From the NCBI GenBank assembly GCA_025996895.1, contig BNTW01000028.1:1-31813 (forward strand): a DNA stretch of 31,813 nucleotides, read 5' to 3'. The notes beneath the pieces were generated by a model. It was not told where the DNA came from, did not search any database, and saw only the letters and a program-made list of their open reading frames with translations. This stretch comes from Bacteroidia bacterium. GTDB lineage: Bacteria > Bacteroidota > Bacteroidia > Bacteroidales > Azobacteroidaceae. Below are positions 8,004 through 16,603 of the stretch, piece after piece. The position numbers and the translations under genes were made by a program. Each line of letters starts with the position of its first letter. Within the stretch, counting starts at the first letter, position 1.

Positions 8004-8731
8004 TACCTCAAATTATTCATTATTGTTGGTTCGGAATTAAAAAACCTCTGATAGTTGAAAAATGTATCAAGAGTTGGATGCGAGTTATGCCTGATTATGA
8101 AATCAAATGTTGGGATGAGAATAGTTTTGATTTAGAAAGCGTGCCATTCGTCAAGCAGGCTTTTGAAAAAAAGAAATGGGCTTTTGTGGCCGATTATGTT
8201 CGCTTGTATGCACTTTACACAGATGGCGGAATTTATCTTGATACAGATGTATATGTATATAAACGTTTTGATGATTTTTTACATCAGGTTGTATTTTTTG
8301 GCACAGAAACGAGAGATGCAACGGATAATCCCGTATTTGCCATTGAATCGGGAATTATAGGTGCGGAAAAAGGAAATAATTTCATCCATCAATGTATGGA
8401 ATATTATCAAAACAGGAATTTTATCTTGCCTAATGGAGAATTGGATTTGACTGACATGCCCACCGTATTGGTATGCAATGCAGAACCATTTGGCTACCAA
8501 AGAAAAAACAGTTTGCAAAAATTAGAAAACAATATAACCATCTATCCTACCACATTTTTTATTAATTTCAACAATCCGTTTGATTCACAGGTTTATGCTT
8601 TTCATAAAGGAATGAATTCTTGGTTACCTCCACATGGGAGATTATACGAATTTTGTAAACGTCAGGATATGATGCACTTTTATCGTTGGATAGAAAAAAT
8701 TATGTCCATACTGAGAATGAGAAATACCTGA
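8000..8731 (+). CDS. GT32 family glycosyltransferase
   Basis: The third GT32 enzyme of the operon has 243 residues. It begins MIPQIIHYCWFG, has the WAFVADYVRLYALYTDGGIYLD core (about 60-81) with DxD at 81-83 (DTD), and an AFHKGMNSW motif near the C-terminus. It shares a 32-base stretch of perfect identity with the GT32 gene at 4928 (8391-8422 versus 5313-5344), which points to duplication or gene conversion inside the locus. It is coupled to the upstream GT4 by ATGA and lies five bases before the next ATG. Confidence 0.9.
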   Translation: MIPQIIHYCWFGIKKPLIVEKCIKSWMRVMPDYEIKCWDENSFDLESVPFVKQAFEKKKWAFVADYVRLYALYTDGGIYLDTDVYVYKRFDDFLHQVVFFGTETRDATDNPVFAIESGIIGAEKGNNFIHQCMEYYQNRNFILPNGELDLTDMPTVLVCNAEPFGYQRKNSLQKLENNITIYPTTFFINFNNPFDSQVYAFHKGMNSWLPPHGRLYEFCKRQDMMHFYRWIEKIMSILRMRNT

Positions 8732-8736
8732 CAATC

Positions 8737-9783
8737 ATGTACAAAAATAATTTTGATTTTTTGAGATTATTGTTCGCAACTTTTGTTATAGTAACACATT
8801 CTTATACGATAGTTGGAATACCTGATATTGATTGGATTTATCAAATTTCAGGTGGACAAACTCATTTTTCATATATCGGCGTAAGAGGTTTTTTTATCAT
8901 CAGTGGATTTTTGATTTATCAGAGTTTGGTTAGAAGTAAATCGTTAGAAGATTATTATTGGAAACGGTTTTTACGATTATTTCCTGCTTTGTTTGTTATG
9001 CTATTGTTAACAACTTTGCTGGGTTATTTTGTATATGAAAATACGGAGATTCCCTATTGGAGAAATGAAACGGTTTGGAGCTATTTGCCTCATAATATCA
9101 CGTTGTTTCATTTGCAATACAGTATTAATGGTGTTTTTGAAAATAATCCATACCCTTCCCAAATCAATGCTTCGTTGTGGACAATCCCCTATGAAGTTAT
9201 TTTCTATATAGTACTTTCGGTTTTATTTTTTATCAAAAATGAAAAGAGCAGACAAATACTATTAGGGATAGGATGTGGCTTGCTGATAGCATTCAATATC
9301 TTATTTCTTCATCGTTTGGGAAGAATCGGATTGTATGTCAATTTGGGGCCGTTTTTCTTTGGTGGCGCATTTCTTGCTTCTGTTCATTTCGAAAAGAACA
9401 TCAAACAGTATCCTGTTTATGCAATCATTGGGTGCTTGCTTTTGATTATTTTTACTGGATTAGGGTATTTTTCATATGTGAAATTTTTACTTATTCCATT
9501 GATTCTCTATGTTGGAATGTTCAGTACACCCTATCTTTCCGGTATTGGAAAGAAAATAGGAGACTTGTCGTATGGAATTTATATATATGCTTTCCCTGTA
9601 CAACAAACCTTGATTCATCTTATCGATTTAAATTACCTCGAATTAATGCTTTCCAGTTTTTTTGTAACTCTTGTATTGGCTTTTTTATCTTGGCATGTAA
9701 TAGAAAAGAGTGCATTAGAAAAGAAAAAAACACTACCATCGGTTTATTTAAAAAAGAAATTATGGACACATATTCGGTCGTAA
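8737..9783 (+). CDS. Acyltransferase-3 family membrane O-acyltransferase (OafA-like)
   Basis: This is a second acyltransferase-3 protein of about 348 residues with many membrane segments. The core signature is present: FDFLRLLFATFVIVTHSY with the conserved Arg and His, GVRGFFIISGFLI, then the basic DYYWKRFLRLFPAL segment and LWTIPYEVIFY. This is closer to the OafA/OAC O-antigen acetylases than the 1724 protein, which is of the NolL-like type. The ATG at 8737 is preferred over a TTG at 8686 because the family homology begins there and the longer form would overlap the previous gene. It probably adds an O-acetyl group to a sugar of the glycan. Confidence 0.88.
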   Translation: MYKNNFDFLRLLFATFVIVTHSYTIVGIPDIDWIYQISGGQTHFSYIGVRGFFIISGFLIYQSLVRSKSLEDYYWKRFLRLFPALFVMLLLTTLLGYFVYENTEIPYWRNETVWSYLPHNITLFHLQYSINGVFENNPYPSQINASLWTIPYEVIFYIVLSVLFFIKNEKSRQILLGIGCGLLIAFNILFLHRLGRIGLYVNLGPFFFGGAFLASVHFEKNIKQYPVYAIIGCLLLIIFTGLGYFSYVKFLLIPLILYVGMFSTPYLSGIGKKIGDLSYGIYIYAFPVQQTLIHLIDLNYLELMLSSFFVTLVLAFLSWHVIEKSALEKKKTLPSVYLKKKLWTHIRS

Positions 9784-10610
9784 TACCTACTTATAACGGA
9801 GAGTGCTATATAGAACAAACGCTGTTGTCTGCCTTAAATCAGAAAAGAGCCTTTGACGAAATTATTGTGTCCGATGATAATTCTACCGATAGAACTTTGG
9901 ACATTTGCTACAACTACAACAATAAAATCAAGATATTCAAAAACGAAAATGGCCCCTCCGGTTTTGTGAATGGATGGAATAATGCAATAGCCAAAGCAAC
10001 TGGCGATTATGTTTCTATTTTGCATCAAGATGATTTGTTGGATGCATCTTTTTTGTTGAAAATGGCGAAACTTTGCGAGAACAATCCGGATGTATTGCAT
10101 CTTTTTTCTACTTGCAACTATTTAGATGAAAAAGGGAAGGTTACCGGAGTTTCTTTTCCGGCAACTGATGAAATGGTTCGTTATTCTGGTTTGGAATATG
10201 TCAAAGCGTATCAGAATTTGGGAAATCTGCATATTCACAGGGTACCGGGAGTGATTACGCACCGGAGTATTTTTGAGAAAATACAATATCATCCGCAAGC
10301 AGGTCATATCGCTGATGATGATTTTTTCTATCGGGTAGGAATGTTTACAGATGTGATAGGTATTTTAAAACCCTTAGCTTCTTATCGAATACATAATCAA
10401 TCGGAAACCGGGAAATTGGACGATGGCAAATTAGTGAAACGCTTGATTGATGATTATTCTTTTCAAGTGAAGCAATGGAAGCATAGCGATTTTTTGGATG
10501 AAGAGGCATATAACTTTTTTATACGAAATTTGAAAAAATTCAAAAAGCGTTATTTGGGTTATGGCATAAAACAATTGGATTTGAGTAAAATAATTTATGC
10601 ATTGAAATGA
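9762..10610 (+). CDS. GT2 family glycosyltransferase
   Basis: This 282-residue GT-A enzyme has TYSVVIPTYNGECYIEQTL at the start, IVSDDNSTDRTLDI with the acidic donor-binding residues, and the metal-site HQDDLLD (DxD equivalent) near residue 88. The frame is open upstream to 9273, but that part is only the shadow of the acyltransferase gene. The ATG at 9762, in front of the first GT2 strand, is the real start and overlaps the previous gene by 22 bases. The stop overlaps the next start through ATGA. Substrates are unknown. Confidence 0.9.
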   Translation: MDTYSVVIPTYNGECYIEQTLLSALNQKRAFDEIIVSDDNSTDRTLDICYNYNNKIKIFKNENGPSGFVNGWNNAIAKATGDYVSILHQDDLLDASFLLKMAKLCENNPDVLHLFSTCNYLDEKGKVTGVSFPATDEMVRYSGLEYVKAYQNLGNLHIHRVPGVITHRSIFEKIQYHPQAGHIADDDFFYRVGMFTDVIGILKPLASYRIHNQSETGKLDDGKLVKRLIDDYSFQVKQWKHSDFLDEEAYNFFIRNLKKFKKRYLGYGIKQLDLSKIIYALK

Positions 10611-11737
10611 AAATAGTTTATATTGTTGGTAATTTAGGTAATTCAGGAGGTATAGAACGGGTACTTTCTACAAAAGCGAATTATTTTGCGGACCTGATCG
10701 GATACGAGGTTCATATAATTGTGGGTGGAAAACGACCGAATTCTTTATTTTATCATTTTTCGGATAAAATAAATTTCCATTTTTTAGCTATTGATTTTCC
10801 TTCTCAAAAACCTTGGCATTATATGATAGGAACAAAAGAAAAGGAACTATATTATAAGAAAGTTCAGCAATTATTAGTACGCATAAAACCGGATGTTACA
10901 ATCAGCTTGTTTGGACAAGATGCTGAATTTCTTTATAAGATAAAGGATGGTAGCCGGAAAATATTGGAATTTCATTTTACAAAAAATTACTTAAAACATT
11001 TAGGAGAATCTTTGGTCAATGATAAATATCGGTTTTTCAGAAAATATTGGTTACTATTCCTTCAAAAACGGGAAGAACACATTGCTGAAAAATATGACCA
11101 TATAGTTCTTCTGACTCAAAAAGATAAAGAACTTTGGGGTGGTGGTGATAAATTTGAGGTGATTCCTAATCCCTTATCTTTTACGACAGATAAACAGGCC
11201 GCCTTAGAAAATAAACTCATTGTTTCTATGGGTAGATTAGTCTATCCCAAAGGATTTCAGTATCTTATTAGGGCTTTTTCCTTACTGAAAGATAAATATC
11301 CGGATTGGAAAATTACTATCTATGGAGAAGGCCATGATAAAGAATTGCTGCAAAAAGAAATAAATACACTATCTTTGCAGGAGAATATTTTTTTGAAAGA
11401 TCCGGTACAAAATGTTGAATCGGTATTATTGGAAAGTTCTTTGTTTGTTTTGCCTTCATTGTATGATGGTTTTGGTTTGGTGTTAACAGAGGCGATGGCT
11501 TGCGGAGTTCCATGTATTGCATTTGACTGTGAATGTGGGCCATCGGAAATTCTCACGGATAATCAAGATGGTTTTTTAGTCGAAGTTAAAAATGTAGAAG
11601 AATTGGCTAAACAGATGGCCGTTTTAATGAGTGATATTCAACTGAGAAAAGCGATGAGAATCCAAGCAAAAGAAAATGTTCAGCGATTTGATTTGATTCG
11701 GATAATGGAAAAATGGGAAAGATATTTAAATAATTAA
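10607..11737 (+). CDS. GT4 family glycosyltransferase
   Basis: This is a full-length, 376-residue GT-B enzyme. The glycine-rich acceptor loop is GNLGNSGGIERVL, the domain hinge is KFEVIPNPL, the donor domain opens with SMGRLVYPKGFQYLIRAF, and DGFGLVLTEAMACGVPCIAFDCECGPSEI carries the conserved Glu residues. This pattern is that of the GalNAc/galactose-type subgroup often seen in capsule loci (PglA/PglJ-like), though specificity is not secure. It is translationally coupled to the upstream GT2 and lies 11 bases before the polymerase gene. Confidence 0.9.
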   Translation: MKIVYIVGNLGNSGGIERVLSTKANYFADLIGYEVHIIVGGKRPNSLFYHFSDKINFHFLAIDFPSQKPWHYMIGTKEKELYYKKVQQLLVRIKPDVTISLFGQDAEFLYKIKDGSRKILEFHFTKNYLKHLGESLVNDKYRFFRKYWLLFLQKREEHIAEKYDHIVLLTQKDKELWGGGDKFEVIPNPLSFTTDKQAALENKLIVSMGRLVYPKGFQYLIRAFSLLKDKYPDWKITIYGEGHDKELLQKEINTLSLQENIFLKDPVQNVESVLLESSLFVLPSLYDGFGLVLTEAMACGVPCIAFDCECGPSEILTDNQDGFLVEVKNVEELAKQMAVLMSDIQLRKAMRIQAKENVQRFDLIRIMEKWERYLNN

Positions 11738-11748
11738 GCAAGCATTCA

Positions 11749-13047
11749 ATGTACACAATAATTAATTATATTTTATTTGTACTTATCTATATCTTTAGTT
11801 TAAGATATATATTTACACCTATTGTTTTAGTAAAAGGTCCGGTAAAGAAGCGGAGTATGTTTCCGGTAACCGGTACGCAACGATTTCTTTTACTGGTGTT
11901 GTTTACCGGTCTTTTTTCGCTGGGTTCTTTGATGGCCAACCGGATGCTTTTCAATATCATTGTATGCCTGATTGCTTTTTTTGTGGATAAGAACAAGCCG
12001 GTCTTGAATGGAATATTTTTTATCTACACTCTTTTTATATTTTGGTTGATTTATGAGATTGTTGTCTCTCCTGTAAAAGGTTACGGATTCAGGGTTTTTC
12101 TGAAATATTTGTATCCTTTTTTAGTATTCATTGTAGCTGCTAAAGTTACAACTACTTCATTATTCGTTTATAAAGCTGTAAAAGTTGTTTTTGAAGTAGG
12201 ATTATTAGGAGTTCTCTATCTTCTTGTTCTATCAAGGATTCCATTTATTAATGGAATAGTAGGTGCTGTTATCTTTTGGTATCCGGGAATTTTAGATTTT
12301 TTAGTTCTACCTATTTGTATTGCTTTAGCCTATTATACTTTGCTGAAGAAGAAGAAATACATAGCCTATATCGCACTCTTTGTTGTTATCAATATCATAA
12401 TGGTGAATCGTACCGGAATATTAGCAGCTTCGGTAGCTATTATTTTGTTTTCAATTATTCGCTATAAAATAAAATCACTTCCATACGTTGCTGTAGGTGC
12501 AGCTATTTTGTTAGTGGCTATATTGTATGTTCCCAGTGTCAGGCAAAAAATGTTCAAGAAGAGTTTGACTACGGAAGAAATTATAGAAAATAGAGAAACC
12601 CTTACTACGGATGATATTGATTCCAGTGGACGGTTTGCTATGTGGGAATGGAGTATGGATCGGTTTTATAAAGGACATGAATGGACTGGTTCTGGTTTAG
12701 GCGTTCTGCAAGAGCGATTTTATTCGTTAAATCACCCTTTTGGTAATATACGGATTGTGCACAATGATTATGTCCAATTATTATGTGATACGGGATTAGT
12801 CGGTATTTTTTTATATCTTTCTATATTCTTGTTCATATTTATACATTGTATTATATTAGCATGGAATAAGCGGAATCCATTTGTAATCAGATTCTTAGCC
12901 ATGATTGCAGGGCCAAGTACAATTGCTATGGGAGTTGCATCCTATACGGATAATGTGGTTAATTATTCATTGTTAACGTTAGGATATGCTCTTGCAGTGT
13001 ATGGTATGGTCGTGGGTCTGAATCAACGACTTAGAAAAGCGGAATAA
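11749..13047 (+). CDS. Wzy-like polysaccharide polymerase
   Basis: This 432-residue membrane protein has about eleven hydrophobic segments. In its C-terminal third is a large periplasmic loop with FAMWEWSMDRFYKGHEWTG, then GSGLGVLQERF and VHNDYVQLLCDTGLVG. The W-x-hydrophobic...G-x-G-x-G...H-N-D-Y pattern is that of O-antigen polymerase/ligase (Wzy_C-type) proteins. Among the sugar transferases it is the only polymerase candidate, so it probably links repeat units on undecaprenyl-PP at the periplasmic face. Sequence alone does not separate Wzy from WaaL; the context favours Wzy. No Wzx flippase is present in the window. Confidence 0.78.
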   Translation: MYTIINYILFVLIYIFSLRYIFTPIVLVKGPVKKRSMFPVTGTQRFLLLVLFTGLFSLGSLMANRMLFNIIVCLIAFFVDKNKPVLNGIFFIYTLFIFWLIYEIVVSPVKGYGFRVFLKYLYPFLVFIVAAKVTTTSLFVYKAVKVVFEVGLLGVLYLLVLSRIPFINGIVGAVIFWYPGILDFLVLPICIALAYYTLLKKKKYIAYIALFVVINIIMVNRTGILAASVAIILFSIIRYKIKSLPYVAVGAAILLVAILYVPSVRQKMFKKSLTTEEIIENRETLTTDDIDSSGRFAMWEWSMDRFYKGHEWTGSGLGVLQERFYSLNHPFGNIRIVHNDYVQLLCDTGLVGIFLYLSIFLFIFIHCIILAWNKRNPFVIRFLAMIAGPSTIAMGVASYTDNVVNYSLLTLGYALAVYGMVVGLNQRLRKAE

Positions 13048-13056
13048 AATTAGACG

Positions 13057-14508
13057 ATGATTTTTAATAGCAATACATTTTTCTTTTTTTTTCTTTTGGT
13101 TTTTTTGTTGTGTTTGCTTATTAATAATGCTACAATATTTGATGAGAAAAGACGAGTGCAATTACGTAATGGGATTCTATTAATTGCTTCTTACTACTTT
13201 TATGCGTTTTTGAAATGGGAATTTGTCTTTTTGTTGTTGGCCACGACTGCTGTTAATTATGTATGTAGTCTTAAAATAGATAGTAAAAAGAAAGCGGGAC
13301 AACTGTTTTTCGCGAAACTGTGGATGTGGATAGCTGTTGCTTTTTCAATCGGACTTTTAGTTTATTTTAAATATGTAAATTTCTTTATTGATTCTATTCA
13401 GGAGGCTTTTTCGATGTTGGGGATAGGGCTAAAAATGAATTTCATACAAATAGCCTTACCTGTCGGTATTTCCTTTTTTACTTTTCAAGCATTGACTTAC
13501 ACGTTGGATGTGTATAAAGGGAAAATAGAAGTTAGAAAAAGTTTTATGGATGTAGCTTTGTTTGTGTCCTTTTTTCCAACCATTCTTTCCGGTCCCATTG
13601 AACGAGCAAGGAATTTAATGCCTCAGTTAGAACAAGCGAGCAAAATATCGTGGAAAAATGTGATTACTGGAGGTAAACTGTTTTTATGGGGTCTCTTTAA
13701 GAAAGTAGTAATTGCCGACCGGTTGGCCAACTATATCAATATTGTCTATATGGGATCAATCACCGACCATTCTTCTATTACATTAATCATAACGGCTGTT
13801 TTATATTCCTTTCAGATTTATGCTGATTTTAGCGGTTACTCGGATATGGCCATAGGGATAGGAAAAATACTGGGATTTGATTTGATGAAAAATTTTAATT
13901 ATCCTTATTTTTCGACATCTATCAAAGAGTTTTGGAAAAGATGGCATATATCGCTTACCTCTTGGTTTACAGAGTATGTTTATATCCCGCTGGGAGGGAA
14001 CAGGGTAAAGCAATCGCGATGGATTCTAAATATTTCCACGGTTTTTCTTTTGAGCGGACTGTGGCATGGCGCTAATTGGTCGTTTATTTTTTGGGGAATT
14101 TTGCATGCGGTTTATTATTTGGTAGAGTTTTATTATAAAAAATCGGAGTTATACATAAAGAATCTTTTCCGAAAAAAATATGTAAAACTAAATCAATTAT
14201 TCTCTATGGTTATTGTATTTATATTAGTAACGATTGCCTGGATTTATTTTAGAATAGAAAATATTGGAAAAGCAAGTGATTTGATTACCTATTTTTTCTC
14301 CGGAAAAAAGGAGTTTTATTGGGGTATGTCCTCATTTACAACCGGTATGACTATTTTTCTGCTTTTTTTATTTTTAATTTTGGATTGGATAAAATATAAG
14401 AATATTAAATTTAATTCCATCATAAATGCGGCAGGATATGCTTTTCTTCTTGCACTCATTCTATTAGTAGGCGTAAGCGATGTCGGATTTGTGTATTTTC
14501 AATTTTGA
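13057..14508 (+). CDS. MBOAT family O-acyltransferase (AlgI-like)
   Basis: This 483-residue polytopic membrane protein has the full MBOAT core. FFPTILSGPIERARNLMPQ is followed by YADFSGYSDMAIGIG and the FWKRWHISLTSWF motif. The putative catalytic His is His337 in SGLWHGANWSFIFWG. MBOAT proteins pass an acyl group across the membrane to a partner that modifies an exported polysaccharide, as AlgI does in alginate. Here the partner is very likely the next gene. A nine-T run (13084-13092) falls at codons 10-12, a position where slipping would switch the gene off. Confidence 0.93.
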   Translation: MIFNSNTFFFFFLLVFLLCLLINNATIFDEKRRVQLRNGILLIASYYFYAFLKWEFVFLLLATTAVNYVCSLKIDSKKKAGQLFFAKLWMWIAVAFSIGLLVYFKYVNFFIDSIQEAFSMLGIGLKMNFIQIALPVGISFFTFQALTYTLDVYKGKIEVRKSFMDVALFVSFFPTILSGPIERARNLMPQLEQASKISWKNVITGGKLFLWGLFKKVVIADRLANYINIVYMGSITDHSSITLIITAVLYSFQIYADFSGYSDMAIGIGKILGFDLMKNFNYPYFSTSIKEFWKRWHISLTSWFTEYVYIPLGGNRVKQSRWILNISTVFLLSGLWHGANWSFIFWGILHAVYYLVEFYYKKSELYIKNLFRKKYVKLNQLFSMVIVFILVTIAWIYFRIENIGKASDLITYFFSGKKEFYWGMSSFTTGMTIFLLFLFLILDWIKYKNIKFNSIINAAGYAFLLALILLVGVSDVGFVYFQF

Positions 14509-14518
14509 GAGTTAATCC

Positions 14519-15424
14519 ATGAAGAAACAGATCAATTACATAGTGTTTTTTATTATTTTCTTTCTTCTCCTCAATTTTGTGGGTGGAAAGATTTTATTGG
14601 CCGGAATAGATCGGTTTTATGGACTAAAGCAATATTCGGAATTATTGCTTATAGGTCATTCTCATTTGATGTTGGCCACAGATAAAAAAGCATTGGAAAA
14701 AGAAACCGGCAAGAAAATTTCTAAATATACGCGGGAAGGAGTCAATGTTGTTGACCGTTATTACATGGTCGAGCAGTATTTAAATTCCAAATACAGTGAT
14801 TCTTTGAAAGTCGTATTTTATGGAGTGGATCAATTTACTTTTACAAGTTCAGGTTTAAGTGATAATTCATATAAATTGTTTTATCCTTTTATGGGAGATT
14901 CAATTATGGATGAATTTGTCAAGAGAAATGAAAAAAATGAAGGAGATTATTATAAACATAAATGGCTTCCATTAACCCGCTATTCGGATGTATTGATAAA
15001 TGCTTCGCTAAGAGGATGGCGAAATGATTTTTCTAATTATAAGAATGGAACGATTGATATGGATTCTTATCGAGAGCGAATAAAAAACAATGAAAAACAA
15101 TTTAATCGGGATATTGAAATGAATCCGGATCTAATGGCTATCTTTGAGGAAACAATTGACAGGATTACTCAAAAAAATATCCAAGTCGTTTTAGTCAATA
15201 CGCCGCTGGTGGATGTTTTGAATAATGCCGGTTCTGAAAATTATAGGGAAATGATTGATTTTTATAAAAATTATGCATTGACACATGAATTGGTTGATTA
15301 TTGGGATTTTAATCCGGAATATTCAAGTGATTATTCAATTTTTCATGATCCGATACATTTGAATCCGAAAGGGCAAAAAATAATTACATCTGAAATTATT
15401 ACAAGAATCAATAATATGAATTGA
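14519..15424 (+). CDS. SGNH/AlgJ-like acyl-transfer partner, membrane anchored
   Basis: This 301-residue protein has one N-terminal membrane anchor (about residues 7-28) and an extracytoplasmic domain. The nucleophile block is LLIGHSHLM, with Ser48 in place of the GDS motif, and the Asp-His pair of an SGNH-type active site is in HDPIHLNPKG (Asp277, His280). MBOAT genes are commonly followed by such SGNH proteins (AlgJ/AlgX, DltD types) that complete O-acetylation. The gene starts 11 bases after the MBOAT stop. The function is an inference from the motif and pairing. Confidence 0.75.
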   Translation: MKKQINYIVFFIIFFLLLNFVGGKILLAGIDRFYGLKQYSELLLIGHSHLMLATDKKALEKETGKKISKYTREGVNVVDRYYMVEQYLNSKYSDSLKVVFYGVDQFTFTSSGLSDNSYKLFYPFMGDSIMDEFVKRNEKNEGDYYKHKWLPLTRYSDVLINASLRGWRNDFSNYKNGTIDMDSYRERIKNNEKQFNRDIEMNPDLMAIFEETIDRITQKNIQVVLVNTPLVDVLNNAGSENYREMIDFYKNYALTHELVDYWDFNPEYSSDYSIFHDPIHLNPKGQKIITSEIITRINNMN

Positions 15425-15431
15425 AAAGAAT

Positions 15432-16343
15432 ATGATTAGTATAGTTATTCCTTTATATAACAAGGAGAAACAGATCCTAAATACATTAAACTCTGTTTTT
15501 AATCAGACATTTCAAGAGTATGAAATTGTGATTGTCAATGACGGAAGTACAGATAAGAGTGTCGCAATTGTTAATCAGATAAAAGATGACCGGATACGAT
15601 TGATTCATCAGGAAAATCAAGGAGTATCGGTTGCAAGAAATAGAGGAATAGAAGAAGCCAAATACAACTTAATTGCATTCCTCGACGCCGACGACGAGTG
15701 GAAGCCTGAATATTTGCAGACACAATCCGAATTAGCACAAAAATATCCTGAATGTAGTATTTTTGCTTGCAATTATGAATTTAAAAACGAAAGCGGAAAA
15801 ACAACGCCAACGATTATTCGGAAATTGCAACTTTCGGAAATGGACAGAATATTGGATAATTATTTTGAAGTAGCTTCCTGTTCAAATCCGCCGCTATGGA
15901 CCTCGGCCGTTATGGTCAAAAAAGAAGCAATTTTGTCTATTGATGGTTTTCCGATCGGTATAAAAGCCGGTGAAGATTTGCTTACTTGGGCGCGATTAGC
16001 TACAAAATATAAAATTGCGTATTCAAAAAAAACTGTGGCATTTTTTGTAGCGGATACATCTTCTTCCAAACCGCGAAGAGTACCGGCAGAACAAGATGTA
16101 GTAGGAGCTGAATTGAAAAAATTGTATCAGGAAAATCAAGCGGTTTCAGGCTTAAAACAATATATTTCGTTGTGGCACAAAATGCGGGCAAGTATTTATC
16201 TGCGTTTAAATGACCGGAAAAAAGCGTTGAAAGAGGCTATTATTTCGCTTCGATTCAATCCATTAAATTGGAAAATGATGATTTATATAGGATTAGTGAT
16301 AATGCCTAACAATATAATACATAAATTATTGTTGATCAAATAA
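15432..16343 (+). CDS. GT2 family glycosyltransferase
   Basis: This 303-residue GT-A enzyme has a textbook N-terminus: MISIVIPLYNKEKQI, then NQTFQEYEIVIVNDGSTDKS, GVSVARNRGIEEAK and FLDADDEWKP, which carries the DxD metal site. An acidic GEDLLTWARLA segment (catalytic ED-type motif) follows. The C-terminal third is helical and basic, suggesting membrane association. It is the last gene of the first operon; a 260-bp non-coding stretch follows. Sugar donor unknown. Confidence 0.92.
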   Translation: MISIVIPLYNKEKQILNTLNSVFNQTFQEYEIVIVNDGSTDKSVAIVNQIKDDRIRLIHQENQGVSVARNRGIEEAKYNLIAFLDADDEWKPEYLQTQSELAQKYPECSIFACNYEFKNESGKTTPTIIRKLQLSEMDRILDNYFEVASCSNPPLWTSAVMVKKEAILSIDGFPIGIKAGEDLLTWARLATKYKIAYSKKTVAFFVADTSSSKPRRVPAEQDVVGAELKKLYQENQAVSGLKQYISLWHKMRASIYLRLNDRKKALKEAIISLRFNPLNWKMMIYIGLVIMPNNIIHKLLLIK

Positions 16344-16477
16344 CTATGTTTATTTTATGGTGTAAAACGCCACAAAAGTAGGCAATCTGTTGGGATATTT
16401 TATTATACTTCATATTATTATGTGTGAAATAATTATTATTCTATTGAACTTAAAAAGTTTAACATCTATCTGGGTGA

Positions 16478-16509
16478 TTTCTTATAAATAATCGTTATCT
16501 TTACGTTTG
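16478..16509 (+). promoter_or_regulatory. Bacteroidota-type promoter upstream of the GT8 gene
   Basis: The -7 box TACGTTTG (16502-16509) matches TAnnTTTG exactly, and TTTC lies 20 bases upstream (16478-16481) against the expected TTTG. The spacer length is the usual 19-21. Transcription from here would give a leader of roughly 90 bases before the ATG at 16604. The leader contains an inverted repeat TGTTTC (16508-16513) / GAAACA (16529-16534). Confidence 0.5.
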
Positions 16510-16573
16510 TTTCGTAACAGACGTGTTTGAAACAGGCGTTGGCTCTCTTGTGAAATTAAACAATAAAATAAAT

Positions 16574-16589
16574 TTTAGAAATTTCTAAA
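16574..16589. repeat. Perfect 16-bp palindrome before the GT8 start
   Basis: TTTAGAAATTTCTAAA is perfectly self-complementary and ends 14 bases before the ATG at 16604. It could be an operator or a small RNA hairpin that affects translation; in AT-rich DNA it may also be chance. The rest of the 16344-16603 spacer holds nothing else recognisable apart from the promoter and a weak hairpin near 16360. Confidence 0.45.
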
Positions 16590-16603
16590 TATTCATAGTA
16601 GAG

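Noticed and set aside
9273..9761. N-terminal extension of the GT2 gene at 9762
   Set aside because: It lies wholly inside the acyltransferase gene in another frame and looks like non-family sequence. GT2 homology begins at the ATG at 9762.
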